Source: a virus. Taken from it: 64,000 nucleotides of DNA. Where the stretch lies: the IMG/VR virus record IMGVR_UViG_3300008116_000125, positions 1-64,000 of that record. One strand, written 5' to 3'. The notes beneath the pieces were generated by a model. That model was not told the DNA's origin. It searched no databases and saw only the letters and a program-made list of their open reading frames with translations. This document shows, in pieces, positions 1 through 7,312 of the stretch; within the stretch, counting starts at the first letter, position 1; every line of letters begins with the position of its first letter. The position numbers were made by a program, and so were the translations under genes.

Positions 1-150
1 AACTTGATACGATGCTTCGCGGAGAGCTTTCTCTGTATTTTCGAGAATTTGAGCGGTTACAGCACGCTTGTGCGTATCCTTGATCGGGTCAAGATCAGGA
101 TGCTCAAGTACTGGTTTCCACTTGTTTTGAATTTCTTCATTTAAATACAT
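1..150 (-). CDS. 23: Major capsid protein gp23, N-terminal part (cut by window edge)
   Basis: Only the first 50 codons are in the window. They begin at the ATG at 150 and run off the left edge. The translation starts MYLNEEIQNKWKPVLEHP and goes on with DLDPIKDTHKRAVTAQILEN, which is the typical opening of gp23 in marine T4-like phages. In T4 this N-terminal segment is removed by the gp21 protease during prohead maturation. The gene follows gp22 on the same strand, the usual order 20-21-22-23. A perfect late-promoter match (TATAAATA) lies 38 bases upstream, and AGGAAGGGGAAAC just before the ATG is a purine-rich ribosome site. The identification rests on the N-terminus and gene order. Confidence 0.9.
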   Translation of the reverse strand, partial: MYLNEEIQNKWKPVLEHPDLDPIKDTHKRAVTAQILENTEKALREASYQV

Positions 151-187
151 TTGAGTTTCCCCTTCCTATTAAAAATTGGGTTATTTT

Positions 188-195
188 TATTTATA
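188..195 (-). promoter_or_regulatory. T4-type late promoter for gp23
   Basis: The minus strand reads TATAAATA, the full T4 late-promoter consensus, 38 bases upstream of the gp23 ATG, in the short gap after the gp22 stop. Confidence 0.75.
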
Positions 196-199
196 AAAA

Positions 200-1174
200 T
201 TATTTCTTAATGGTGCGCGAAATTGCCTGAACGTAGCTAGAAACAGGACCAGATAATTTTGGCTTGTCTGCTTGAGGCTCTTCTGCTAACTCAACTTCCG
301 ACTCACTAATTGTTTGAGTAGCTACTGCAGCTGTATCTTTGAAGTAGTTTTCTTTAACAATTTGAAGTTTTTTAGCATATGTGTCCTCATCAACAAAATC
401 AACTCCTTCAGCTAACGAAGAGAACTTTTCTTTTTGCGAAACTGTCAGACCTTCAGCAACCTTACCAAAGATAGACTGTTTAGCATAATCTTTAACTGAC
501 TTATTAAGCTCAATGTTGGAATTGATAGACTCATTAAGTTTAGCTTCTAACTCTTCAACCTTAGAGGCAAGCTCTTCTAATACGTCCAGCTTCTCTTCAG
601 GAATTTCAATATAGTTCTCAGCGAACAGATCTCTCATACCGCTGATAAATTCTTCTGTGATTTCAGTGCGCAGAGAAGACTCAATAGCAATCTCATTCTC
701 TTGCATCCACTGCTCAACAACGTAATTAAGATAGTTGTCGATCTGCTCAGAAAGCTTAGAAGTAACTTCAGCAACTTGCTCTTCAAGCTTTTTAGCCGAC
801 TCTTCTTCTAACTCTGATTTAATGCTTTCAACTTTAGCGTTAACAGCTGCTTCGAAAATTGTTACGGCTTTCTCTTTAAACTCTTCAGAAAGCTCTTCTC
901 CTTCGAATGCTACTTCGATTGTAAAGTTCTGATCTTCTTTCATTGCAACAGAAGCTTTGTTAGAAGCGGAACTATCAGCTGTAGGCTTGGTATTGTTTTC
1001 AGCGCTTGTTTCTTCCTGACCAACATTAGCTACATCTTCAACTTTTTTCATACCTTCTTTGTTCTGGCCGGCGCCTGGAATGGTGGCATTTTTGGCAACG
1101 GGATCAGCAACAGTAACGTCGCCATTCTCGCCTCCTTTATTAACCACCTTTTCGTATAATTCTTTTTCTTTCAT
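200..1174 (-). CDS. 22: Prohead core scaffolding protein gp22
   Basis: This is a 324-residue acidic, helix-rich protein. It contains long coiled-coil-like stretches (about residues 95-235) rich in Glu, Lys and Leu, such as ESIKSELEEESAKKLEEQVA. It lies between the gp21 protease and gp23 genes, exactly where T4 encodes the main scaffold protein. In T4, gp22 fills the prohead core and is then digested by gp21. Several L/I-x-E sites of the kind gp21 cuts are visible, for example IPEE and LAEE. It is somewhat longer than T4 gp22 (269 residues) because of an N-terminal low-complexity extension. Sequence conservation in this family is weak, so the call depends on context and composition. Confidence 0.85.
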   Translation of the reverse strand: MKEKELYEKVVNKGGENGDVTVADPVAKNATIPGAGQNKEGMKKVEDVANVGQEETSAENNTKPTADSSASNKASVAMKEDQNFTIEVAFEGEELSEEFKEKAVTIFEAAVNAKVESIKSELEEESAKKLEEQVAEVTSKLSEQIDNYLNYVVEQWMQENEIAIESSLRTEITEEFISGMRDLFAENYIEIPEEKLDVLEELASKVEELEAKLNESINSNIELNKSVKDYAKQSIFGKVAEGLTVSQKEKFSSLAEGVDFVDEDTYAKKLQIVKENYFKDTAAVATQTISESEVELAEEPQADKPKLSGPVSSYVQAISRTIKK

Positions 1175-1203
1175 TTTTTACTCCTTGATGGATTTATAAT
1201 ACT

Positions 1204-1211
1204 TATTTATA
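1204..1211 (-). promoter_or_regulatory. T4-type late promoter for gp22
   Basis: A perfect TATAAATA on the minus strand, 30 bases upstream of the gp22 start and in the intergenic gap after the gp21 stop. Confidence 0.75.
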
Positions 1212-1214
1212 AAA

Positions 1215-1874
1215 CTATTTCCTAGACAACTCTTTGAAGAAGTTCTCAAAAACTCTTACTTTAGTTGCTTCTAAGTTTTTAGAGGAAGCTTTGACAATCT
1301 CAGCTTTCATTTCTTCAATTGTTTGTGCTTTTAGAACTCCATTGTCCCACACCCATTCTACACCCTCCATAATACCGCGTACAAAAGCATCAGGAGCAGA
1401 AGGATCAGCAACAATGTCAGCAGCTGTAGCTAGGTAAAAATCATCCTGTACTTCCATTACACCTTTATTATTTTCTTTAAGACTTCCCATACCTCTCGAA
1501 GAAACGCCAAGCTGGGCTCCTTCGTGCATTAAATTCTTTACAATATTACCATAAGGAGTATCCATAATCTTAGCACGACCAACATAATTGGTACCTTCAC
1601 GTCTAAGATCTTTTATCATGTGCGATACACGCTCGAGGTTAATAGTAGGACCTTGTGGATGTCCTAACTCACCATAAGCACGGTTTTTATCAATATATTC
1701 TTCATTGTAGCGCTTAACTTCTTTATCAAGTATTTCCATTGGATATACTCGACCGTTTCTGTTCTTTAAATTGCCCTGAAGAAAGACACCTTCGATAAAA
1801 AAGTCTTTTTTACCCGATTCTTTTTCTTCGACAAGTACGTTAACCTGTTCTACTAATTCGGAAATGAGTTTCAT
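1215..1874 (-). CDS. 21: Prohead protease gp21
   Basis: This 219-residue serine protease cleaves scaffold and capsid proteins inside the prohead. The family features are all present: YPMEILDKEV after the N-terminal strand, GELGHP with the catalytic His near residue 72, GVSSRG with the nucleophile Ser near 125, and DIVADPSAPDA near 153-163 completing the site. Length matches T4 gp21 (212 residues). It sits between the small prohead genes and gp22, its main substrate. The T4 protease removes its own termini as well, but no clear self-cleavage site can be assigned here by eye. Confidence 0.93.
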   Translation of the reverse strand: MKLISELVEQVNVLVEEKESGKKDFFIEGVFLQGNLKNRNGRVYPMEILDKEVKRYNEEYIDKNRAYGELGHPQGPTINLERVSHMIKDLRREGTNYVGRAKIMDTPYGNIVKNLMHEGAQLGVSSRGMGSLKENNKGVMEVQDDFYLATAADIVADPSAPDAFVRGIMEGVEWVWDNGVLKAQTIEEMKAEIVKASSKNLEATKVRVFENFFKELSRK

Positions 1875-1882
1875 TTTTGTCC

Positions 1883-2155
1883 TTAATAGTATCCAACTGA
1901 TACTGCTAGTACTCCGGATGCAACGTTTGATTGCACGGTGTCTGTAGGCTGTTTGATTAAGAAAATATCTCCGAAACCTGAGGAGTTTGATCCAAGAGTA
2001 AAGGTAGATATTGTTGTGCCGTTGGCGTACTTTTGAGTGATAAGAGCAGAGCCAGCTGTATTATTTACAATACGAACTAAGGTAGCTATCGAAACGTCAT
2101 TAGCTGATGTTCCTAAGGTTATTTCTTGAGCAAGAACTTTTACTGGATCAGCCAT
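1883..2155 (-). CDS. Small beta-rich protein of unknown function in the prohead cluster
   Basis: This is a 90-residue protein rich in Thr, Ser, Val and Asn with alternating hydrophobic strands, such as VRIVNNTAGSALITQKYANG. It has no signal peptide or membrane segment. Its ATG overlaps the stop codon of the preceding gene (TAATG), so translation is probably coupled. It sits between the prohead-core genes and the gp21 protease. I do not recognise a family. Its composition suggests a small virion or capsid-decorating protein, but that is inference from location only. Confidence 0.7.
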   Translation of the reverse strand: MADPVKVLAQEITLGTSANDVSIATLVRIVNNTAGSALITQKYANGTTISTFTLGSNSSGFGDIFLIKQPTDTVQSNVASGVLAVSVGYY

Positions 2156-2700
2156 TACTCACCTTCGCTCTCTTTAATGAATTCCAAAATTTCTTTCTCT
2201 AACCCTTTGTCGAGCATCTCTAACATGAACTGTTTATTTTCTTCGTCTAGAGATGCGAACAGTTCTAAGAATTGAACGTCATACTCTTCCTGTGTAACTT
2301 CTTCTTTGGCAAGCTTAGTAGCAGTTGCGTACATTACCGACTTAGCGTCTTTGCCGTAGCGGGATTTAAAATCTTTAAGTCCTTTTTTCATTCCCTTAAC
2401 GATATCTTCGCGCTTTTTCATTTCACCCTTTGAAAGTTCACGCTCATTAATTTCTTTCTCTTCGTGAACAGCTGCATCCTCGCCTGGCTCGTATCCGTGA
2501 CGCTCTTTCTTACGATCGACTTTATTTACCCCAGTGCCACTGAAGACTTCGTCTCCATTGCCGTTAGCATCATCAGTCTTTTGAATAATATGCTTATCCA
2601 TAAACTGCTGCTCGTCTCCACCTTTGGGACGGTAAGCTGTAGTACCGGTAGTACCTTGAGCTTGCTTAATTATTTTCTGTAGCTGGCTCAGTGTTTTCAT
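2155..2700 (-). CDS. Prohead-region protein, gp68-like position
   Basis: This is a 181-residue, highly charged protein between the gp67-like gene and the gp21 block, the place where T4 has the prohead core gene 68. Similarity to gp68 is not evident by eye. The middle (about residues 96-132) holds a basic stretch, KREDIVKGMKKGLKDFKSRY, followed by GKDAKSVMYATATKLAKE. I recall this as a recurring motif of T4-like marine phage virion proteins. The C-terminus is acidic (LFASLDEENKQFMLEMLDKG). It overlaps the previous gene's 3' end by 35 bases. Its function is unknown; a prohead-core role is inferred from context. Confidence 0.65.
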   Translation of the reverse strand: MKTLSQLQKIIKQAQGTTGTTAYRPKGGDEQQFMDKHIIQKTDDANGNGDEVFSGTGVNKVDRKKERHGYEPGEDAAVHEEKEINERELSKGEMKKREDIVKGMKKGLKDFKSRYGKDAKSVMYATATKLAKEEVTQEEYDVQFLELFASLDEENKQFMLEMLDKGLEKEILEFIKESEGE

Positions 2701-2899
2701 CGTTAGAAACCTCTGCGTTGTTTTCTTGTTCTACTTCTGTTTCTTGTTGAGAAGCAAACATTGAAGATGCTATCTCTCTCTTTCTTGCCTCTAATGCAGC
2801 AAGCACTCTTGGACCTATAACTCCATCAAATGCTGCCTGGACTTTAGTAGGCTCGTTTTCTACAGCACCATCAATTATGTCTTGAATTGAGTATTCCAT
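2666..2899 (-). CDS. 67: Prohead core protein, gp67-like
   Basis: This is a 77-residue protein beginning MEYSIQDIIDGAVENEPTK. The ATG at 2899 is preferred because GGAG lies 8 bases upstream; the longer frame would need an upstream TTG at 2911. The segment VIGPRVLAALEARKREIASS followed by MF resembles the short prohead-core proteins found directly after gp20 in T4-like phages (T4 gp67, 80 residues). The tail is acidic and low-complexity. In T4 gp67 is a minor core protein that affects head shape and is degraded by gp21. An AATAAATA late-promoter match precedes it. Confidence 0.7.
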   Translation of the reverse strand: MEYSIQDIIDGAVENEPTKVQAAFDGVIGPRVLAALEARKREIASSMFASQQETEVEQENNAEVSNDENTEPATENN

Positions 2900-2912
2900 T
2901 ATTGTCTCCAAA

Positions 2913-2920
2913 TATTTATT
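2913..2920 (-). promoter_or_regulatory. Late promoter-like AATAAATA before the gp67-like gene
   Basis: The minus strand reads AATAAATA (NATAAATA late class) 14 bases upstream of the ATG at 2899. It overlaps the end of the portal gene. A second overlapping match lies at 2917-2924. Confidence 0.5.
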
Positions 2921-4500
2921 TATTGCGGTCTTTCATTATCTATCTGTGTATTTTCACCTTGACTGCCATCTGCTGACGCTGGAGGCTGTTCCTGGGCTGG
3001 TGCTTCTGGAGGCGCAAACCTAGGATCGTCTAATTCTGCTTCCATTTGCTCATCCATCTCTTCGATTTCTTCTTCTGTTTGACGGAGAACATTTTTTCTT
3101 ATCCATGCATGTGAGACGTATTTGCCAGCAAAGTCGTCAATATCTCTTAGTATTGATACGCGCTCTCTAATAGCTTCGATTTCTTTAAGTTCGGCGAAGT
3201 AGTTATCTTTAGCAAAATCAAATTTTATGTCTTGAGAGATGGCCTGCCACTCTTCTAGAGTCATAATTTTTTTAAGAACTACTTGTTTTTCTAGGCTCTT
3301 AATAAACAAAGAAGAGAACTTACTTCTTAATCGATTAACAAACTTAGAGAACTTTACCTCGTCTCTAGTAATCTCTGTAGATCTTCCAACATTAAATGTC
3401 TGCTCGGCTTCTAATCTTGAGCCGGGCACATTTAATGCGCGATACAATTTCTTCTGAAAGTAGTTAACATCGGTCATCTCACCGAGGTTCTGACCGCCTG
3501 GTAGGGTAGTAATCTCCGTACCTTTATTACCTTCACGTCTTGGTAGCCAGTAATCTTCAAGCATGGTCATAAACTTACGATCGTCTCTTATTTCACCTGT
3601 CTGCGAGTCGTAAACAACTCTGTTCTTATGACGAATCATCATGTCGCGTAAGTACTGCTCTGCTTTCATTTTAGGCAAATTGCCTACATCAATATAAAAT
3701 ATTCTACGCTCTGGCGCTCTTGATATTCTATAAATTACTGTTGCGTCTTCTAGAGTTCTAAGTTGGTTTAGTACCTTAATTGCTTTATGAAGATGTGATA
3801 AAACAATAGTATTGTTTGTATCCATTAACCCGGATGTTACATGTATGATGCTATCTTTAGCAATTCTTACACCACCCGTTACACCCTGATTGCCGATGTT
3901 GCTATTGCCGGCATTGTAGTAGCCTTTCTCACTATAAAGAAAGTATTCATTTGCTTTCTCTGTAAGAGTAGCACCTGTAATACGATCTCTTTTCTTCTTT
4001 ACTTCTTTGACTTTACGAATTTTACGTGGGTCAACGTATCTTAATTCTTTAAGTCCAGCTTCTGGCTTTTTATCATCAATAATTGCATGGTAGTACAAGC
4101 GACCGTCAACATAGTAACGTCTAAAAATATCGTATGCTTGATTATCGAAGTTAAGAAGTTTTTTAATTGCATCAAATTCTTCAGCAATTAATTTCTTAAT
4201 GTTTGATGATGCATTAGTTCTATCTAGATTTATAGAGACAGTTTCTACTTCGGGCTCGCTTACAATTGCTTCATTAACGATATCATCGACAGCCTGATCT
4301 ACTTCAGGCTGATTAGTCATGTCTCTATACTTTGTAACTAACTCAGCTTCTGTCTTTGCTGATCCTTCAAGATCAACGTATGTTCCATACACACCTCCAG
4401 CCGCAACTATTACTGCACCATCATCTTCCTGTGGTGGTGCGAACGATTGCGGCTCGGAATCTTGCTCTTGGCGTTTTATTTCAAAACCAAATAATCTCAT
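2920..4500 (-). CDS. 20: Portal vertex protein gp20
   Basis: This 526-residue portal protein forms the dodecameric ring at one capsid vertex. DNA is packaged through it and the tail is attached to it. Recognisable gp20 segments are TKYRDMTNQPEVDQAVDDIV near residues 75-95, DGRLYYHAIIDDKKP in the wing, RAPERRIFYIDVGNLPKMKA with QYLRDMM around residue 260-285, and LPGGQNLGEMTDVNYFQKKL near 335-355. Length matches T4 gp20 (524 residues). The C-terminus is acidic and rich in Pro, Gln and Glu. It lies between the tail-tube gene, with a terminator in between, and the prohead genes. Confidence 0.96.
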   Translation of the reverse strand: MRLFGFEIKRQEQDSEPQSFAPPQEDDGAVIVAAGGVYGTYVDLEGSAKTEAELVTKYRDMTNQPEVDQAVDDIVNEAIVSEPEVETVSINLDRTNASSNIKKLIAEEFDAIKKLLNFDNQAYDIFRRYYVDGRLYYHAIIDDKKPEAGLKELRYVDPRKIRKVKEVKKKRDRITGATLTEKANEYFLYSEKGYYNAGNSNIGNQGVTGGVRIAKDSIIHVTSGLMDTNNTIVLSHLHKAIKVLNQLRTLEDATVIYRISRAPERRIFYIDVGNLPKMKAEQYLRDMMIRHKNRVVYDSQTGEIRDDRKFMTMLEDYWLPRREGNKGTEITTLPGGQNLGEMTDVNYFQKKLYRALNVPGSRLEAEQTFNVGRSTEITRDEVKFSKFVNRLRSKFSSLFIKSLEKQVVLKKIMTLEEWQAISQDIKFDFAKDNYFAELKEIEAIRERVSILRDIDDFAGKYVSHAWIRKNVLRQTEEEIEEMDEQMEAELDDPRFAPPEAPAQEQPPASADGSQGENTQIDNERPQ

Positions 4501-4514
4501 TTAAACCTCAATAG

Positions 4515-4539
4515 GAAAAGCGGGCCTCGAGGGCCCGCT
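4515..4539 (-). terminator. Rho-independent terminator between gp19 and gp20
   Basis: Positions 4519-4526 (AGCGGGCC) pair with 4532-4539 (GGCCCGCT) around a 5-base loop. On the minus strand the hairpin is followed by a short T run (CTTTTCC). This GC-rich 8-bp stem in an AT-rich genome lies just after the tail-tube stop and would end transcripts coming from gp18-gp19. Confidence 0.8.
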
Positions 4540-4549
4540 ATCATTAATA

Positions 4550-5101
4550 TTAAGCGCCACCGGCGTTGCCAGTTACTCCACCAGTAACCTCCCACCAGTC
4601 ATACTGGAAGGTAACTGTAAACTCTTCAATAGTATCGGTTGCATTCCAGTCTAAATCAATGGTTGACACCACTTGTGGGAATATACCGTTGAAGGTGTAG
4701 GTTCTAATTGGCACGCCTGTTTTTGAATACTGAACGACCTGAGCGTTTGCTTTGTAAAGCGAGGGTGACGCAGCACCGAATGTGCGCAGGTTTCCTCTAA
4801 GAGAGTTGATCTGATTAGACCATTGCTCCATTGCGTTACGGATCAGGAAATCTTCGTCGTTAATAACGGTGACTGTCCAGTCGGCAAACGTTCTGTCTCC
4901 AGCTAGTTTTATTTTACGACCAAAGTAAGGTACCTCTATAACACCCAGATCGGAAGAAGGAATCTGAGCTGTTCTAACTAAAAAAGGAACCTTAATATCT
5001 GCAACACTGTTTGCTGGGTTTTGAATCGTTACTTGGAAGAGCGTATTACGCGCTCCTCCGAGTGTTAACTGACTTCTAATTTCGTTTACATTGAAAGCCA
5101 T
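4550..5101 (-). CDS. 19: Tail tube protein gp19
   Basis: This 183-residue protein is the subunit of the inner tail tube. The sequence MAFNVNEIRSQLTLGGAR, the strand PFLVRTAQIPSSDLGVIEVP followed by YFGRKIKLAGDRTFADWTVT, and the C-terminal FQYDWWEV are hallmarks of the gp19 family. Length compares with 163 residues in T4. It lies directly downstream of the sheath gene, as expected, and is followed by a strong terminator. The high amount of tube protein needed fits its own late promoter at 5125. Confidence 0.96.
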   Translation of the reverse strand: MAFNVNEIRSQLTLGGARNTLFQVTIQNPANSVADIKVPFLVRTAQIPSSDLGVIEVPYFGRKIKLAGDRTFADWTVTVINDEDFLIRNAMEQWSNQINSLRGNLRTFGAASPSLYKANAQVVQYSKTGVPIRTYTFNGIFPQVVSTIDLDWNATDTIEEFTVTFQYDWWEVTGGVTGNAGGA

Positions 5102-5124
5102 TTAAATTTCTCCTTGTCTGTTGT

Positions 5125-5132
5125 TATTTATT
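5125..5132 (-). promoter_or_regulatory. Late promoter-like AATAAATA before gp19
   Basis: The minus strand reads AATAAATA 24 bases upstream of the tail-tube ATG, in the gp18-gp19 junction. Confidence 0.6.
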
Positions 5133-7248
5133 AAAACTGTCCAACAATCTCGGAGAACTCAACACCAGTTCTTACTGCAACAAAGTTCAGCTGGATATAG
5201 TTAATTGAGCGCGCTGGCTTAATGTAAATATCGCCAACAAACTCATTACGATCAATAACTTCTGGTGTATTGTTTGTCTCGTCGCAAACTACCTTAAAGT
5301 CATAAATTCCTCTGCGACCCTGAACATCTCTCAGGAAAGGCTCAACTAAGTTTTTAAACTGTGCACGAGTAAACTCGTCGTTAAATTCAAACAGTGTAAA
5401 TTTAGCTGCAGTAGCAATTGCCTTTTCAAGAACGATAAACAGTCTGCGTACGTTAATTCTATCGAATGCAGACGGTTTGTTAAGTAGTGTCTTGTCGCCA
5501 AACAGCAGTGTACCTTGACCTGGGAATGTTACGACAGGGTTAACTCCGTTCTTATAGAGAAGATCTCTATCAGCCTTGCCTGGATTAAAGGCCAGCTTAA
5601 CAGAATTTTTAATAATACCTCTGTTAAATCCAGCTGGAGAGAACCAAGGATCTCTTGTATCATCTGTTCTCACACATAAGCCTGCCACATCACCGTTTAA
5701 TGGAATGTATCTGTAGACATCATTGTATTTGTCGTACTGGTATTTGTAACCTGAATCAAGAACAGCGTACGATGTAGATGATAGGCTGTTTCGGAATGTT
5801 ACTGTATCCTGTGATTCTTGCTTGGCGGAATTTAGAACTGAATCGGATTTATCAGGCGATAAGAATGCTACGCAATCTTTTCTGCCTTCAGCGATATTGT
5901 CGATGATGTATTGTCCAAGCTGAGTACCGTTGGTGCCTCCTCTTGCTTTACCTTGAAGCACTAAGGAAATATCAACATCTTCAGCAGATTTAAACTTATC
6001 ATACCCAGCTTGCAGGATATTCATTTCTACGTTTGTCTCATCAAGACCGTCTGAACCACCCGTGAAGGAAAGGTAAAGTGGTTTTGTGTTTGCAAGTGAC
6101 GTTAAGTTAACTGCAGTGTTCGACGCTCCAGAAACTCTATCGTTTGCGAAATAAACGTATTTTGAATTCTGATTAATAACATTTTTAACGTAGTTAGTAG
6201 CACCATCTTCTAACTTAGCATCAGTAGCTCTCGAAAGACCTTGGTATACTTCTAGAACTGTTCCAGGAACACCAGAAATAATTCCGTCTTGATCAGAAAC
6301 AACTACATGCACTTCGTCAACTGCGGTTGTGTTACCAAAGTTTTTCTGATATGTTGAAACGCCCGGAGCAGCATCAACACTGAATGCATGTTCCCAGTAG
6401 CGCTTTAAGTATCCACTTGCAACCGTAGCGTTGTTAGAGACAGCTAAGTTACCAAACGATGTTAGTGTATATGTTGACTCTGTATTAACAGTAAATGCTG
6501 CGTGGGTGGAGTTTGTTGAAATACCACTTATAGCAGTTACTTTAAGGTACTGAGTTCCGATTGTGCTGTTACCTATTTCTAGTAGATCGCCAATTGAGAG
6601 CGAGTTAGCTAATGTAGTAGCTCTTGTATTAGCTTCTGCAACCGTACCAGAGGACGAGTTAGCAATTCTAACTGTAATTGTATTAGCACCAGTAGTTGCA
6701 ACTATACCTGTCAGCTGGCCGTTAGAAGATAAGTTTGCATCTCCACCAGTAATGAGGGTATTGGAAAAGTAGCCGCTAGTAGTATCACAAACAGACACTT
6801 TAAGTGAATTACCAATGAGACCTGGATATCTTGCAACATACTTTGCGGTAAACTCACTTGTTAAACCTGTAATAACAGACGATTCCTCAATTGCGTCATC
6901 GTTTTTAACAATAAGGTTGGTTGCAGTACCGATAGCACCGACAGCACCGTATGCTGTTAGTACTCCGTTAGCACCGGAAGCATCAGTTGTATTGGCTGTT
7001 CTTACGACATAGAGTTTGTTGCCGTAGGATAAGAAATTGGCGGCTGTGAAAAATGTTTCTGCGTTATGATTTGTTGGTTTTCCAAAGCGTGCGGCTAGGC
7101 TTGCTTCAGAATCAACGAGAACACGAGTGTCCACTGGGCCCCAGCGAAAGACGCCAGCAATAGCGCCCTCGGTAGTAGAGACTGCAGGGACTACCGTGGT
7201 CAAGTCGATCTCAGAAACATTTACTCCTGGACTTACTTGAAATGGCAT
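5131..7248 (-). CDS. 18: Tail sheath protein gp18
   Basis: This 705-residue protein is the subunit of the contractile sheath. It begins MPFQVSPGVNVSEIDLTTVV, and the N-terminal signature continues with STTEGAIAGVFRWGPVDTRV. The ATG at 7248 is chosen because GAGGGAG lies 6 bases upstream; the longer frame needs a TTG. The conserved C-terminal part, which carries the tube- and neighbour-contacting arms, includes FNPGKADRDLLYKNGVNPVV, the segment RINVRRLFIVLEKAIATAAK and FELNFVA-like strands near the end. It is slightly longer than T4 gp18 (659 residues), with extra variable domains in the middle (about 120-300). Confidence 0.95.
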   Translation of the reverse strand: MPFQVSPGVNVSEIDLTTVVPAVSTTEGAIAGVFRWGPVDTRVLVDSEASLAARFGKPTNHNAETFFTAANFLSYGNKLYVVRTANTTDASGANGVLTAYGAVGAIGTATNLIVKNDDAIEESSVITGLTSEFTAKYVARYPGLIGNSLKVSVCDTTSGYFSNTLITGGDANLSSNGQLTGIVATTGANTITVRIANSSSGTVAEANTRATTLANSLSIGDLLEIGNSTIGTQYLKVTAISGISTNSTHAAFTVNTESTYTLTSFGNLAVSNNATVASGYLKRYWEHAFSVDAAPGVSTYQKNFGNTTAVDEVHVVVSDQDGIISGVPGTVLEVYQGLSRATDAKLEDGATNYVKNVINQNSKYVYFANDRVSGASNTAVNLTSLANTKPLYLSFTGGSDGLDETNVEMNILQAGYDKFKSAEDVDISLVLQGKARGGTNGTQLGQYIIDNIAEGRKDCVAFLSPDKSDSVLNSAKQESQDTVTFRNSLSSTSYAVLDSGYKYQYDKYNDVYRYIPLNGDVAGLCVRTDDTRDPWFSPAGFNRGIIKNSVKLAFNPGKADRDLLYKNGVNPVVTFPGQGTLLFGDKTLLNKPSAFDRINVRRLFIVLEKAIATAAKFTLFEFNDEFTRAQFKNLVEPFLRDVQGRRGIYDFKVVCDETNNTPEVIDRNEFVGDIYIKPARSINYIQLNFVAVRTGVEFSEIVGQF

Positions 7249-7292
7249 TTTGATCTCCCTCAAAAGGTTTTATTTAGCACAAAGCTTATTGT

Positions 7293-7300
7293 TATTTATA
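7293..7300 (-). promoter_or_regulatory. T4-type late promoter for gp18
   Basis: A perfect TATAAATA on the minus strand, 45 bases upstream of the sheath ATG, in the gap after the terminase gene. Confidence 0.75.
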
Positions 7301-7312
7301 AATCTAGAGTAC

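Noticed and set aside
2900-2911. Longer start for the gp67-like protein at an upstream TTG
   Set aside because: ATG at 2899 has GGAG at proper distance; the extension would overlap the ribosome site.
7249-7263. Longer start for the sheath protein at an upstream TTG
   Set aside because: MPFQVSPGVNVSE is the conserved sheath start, with a strong ribosome site inside the extension.
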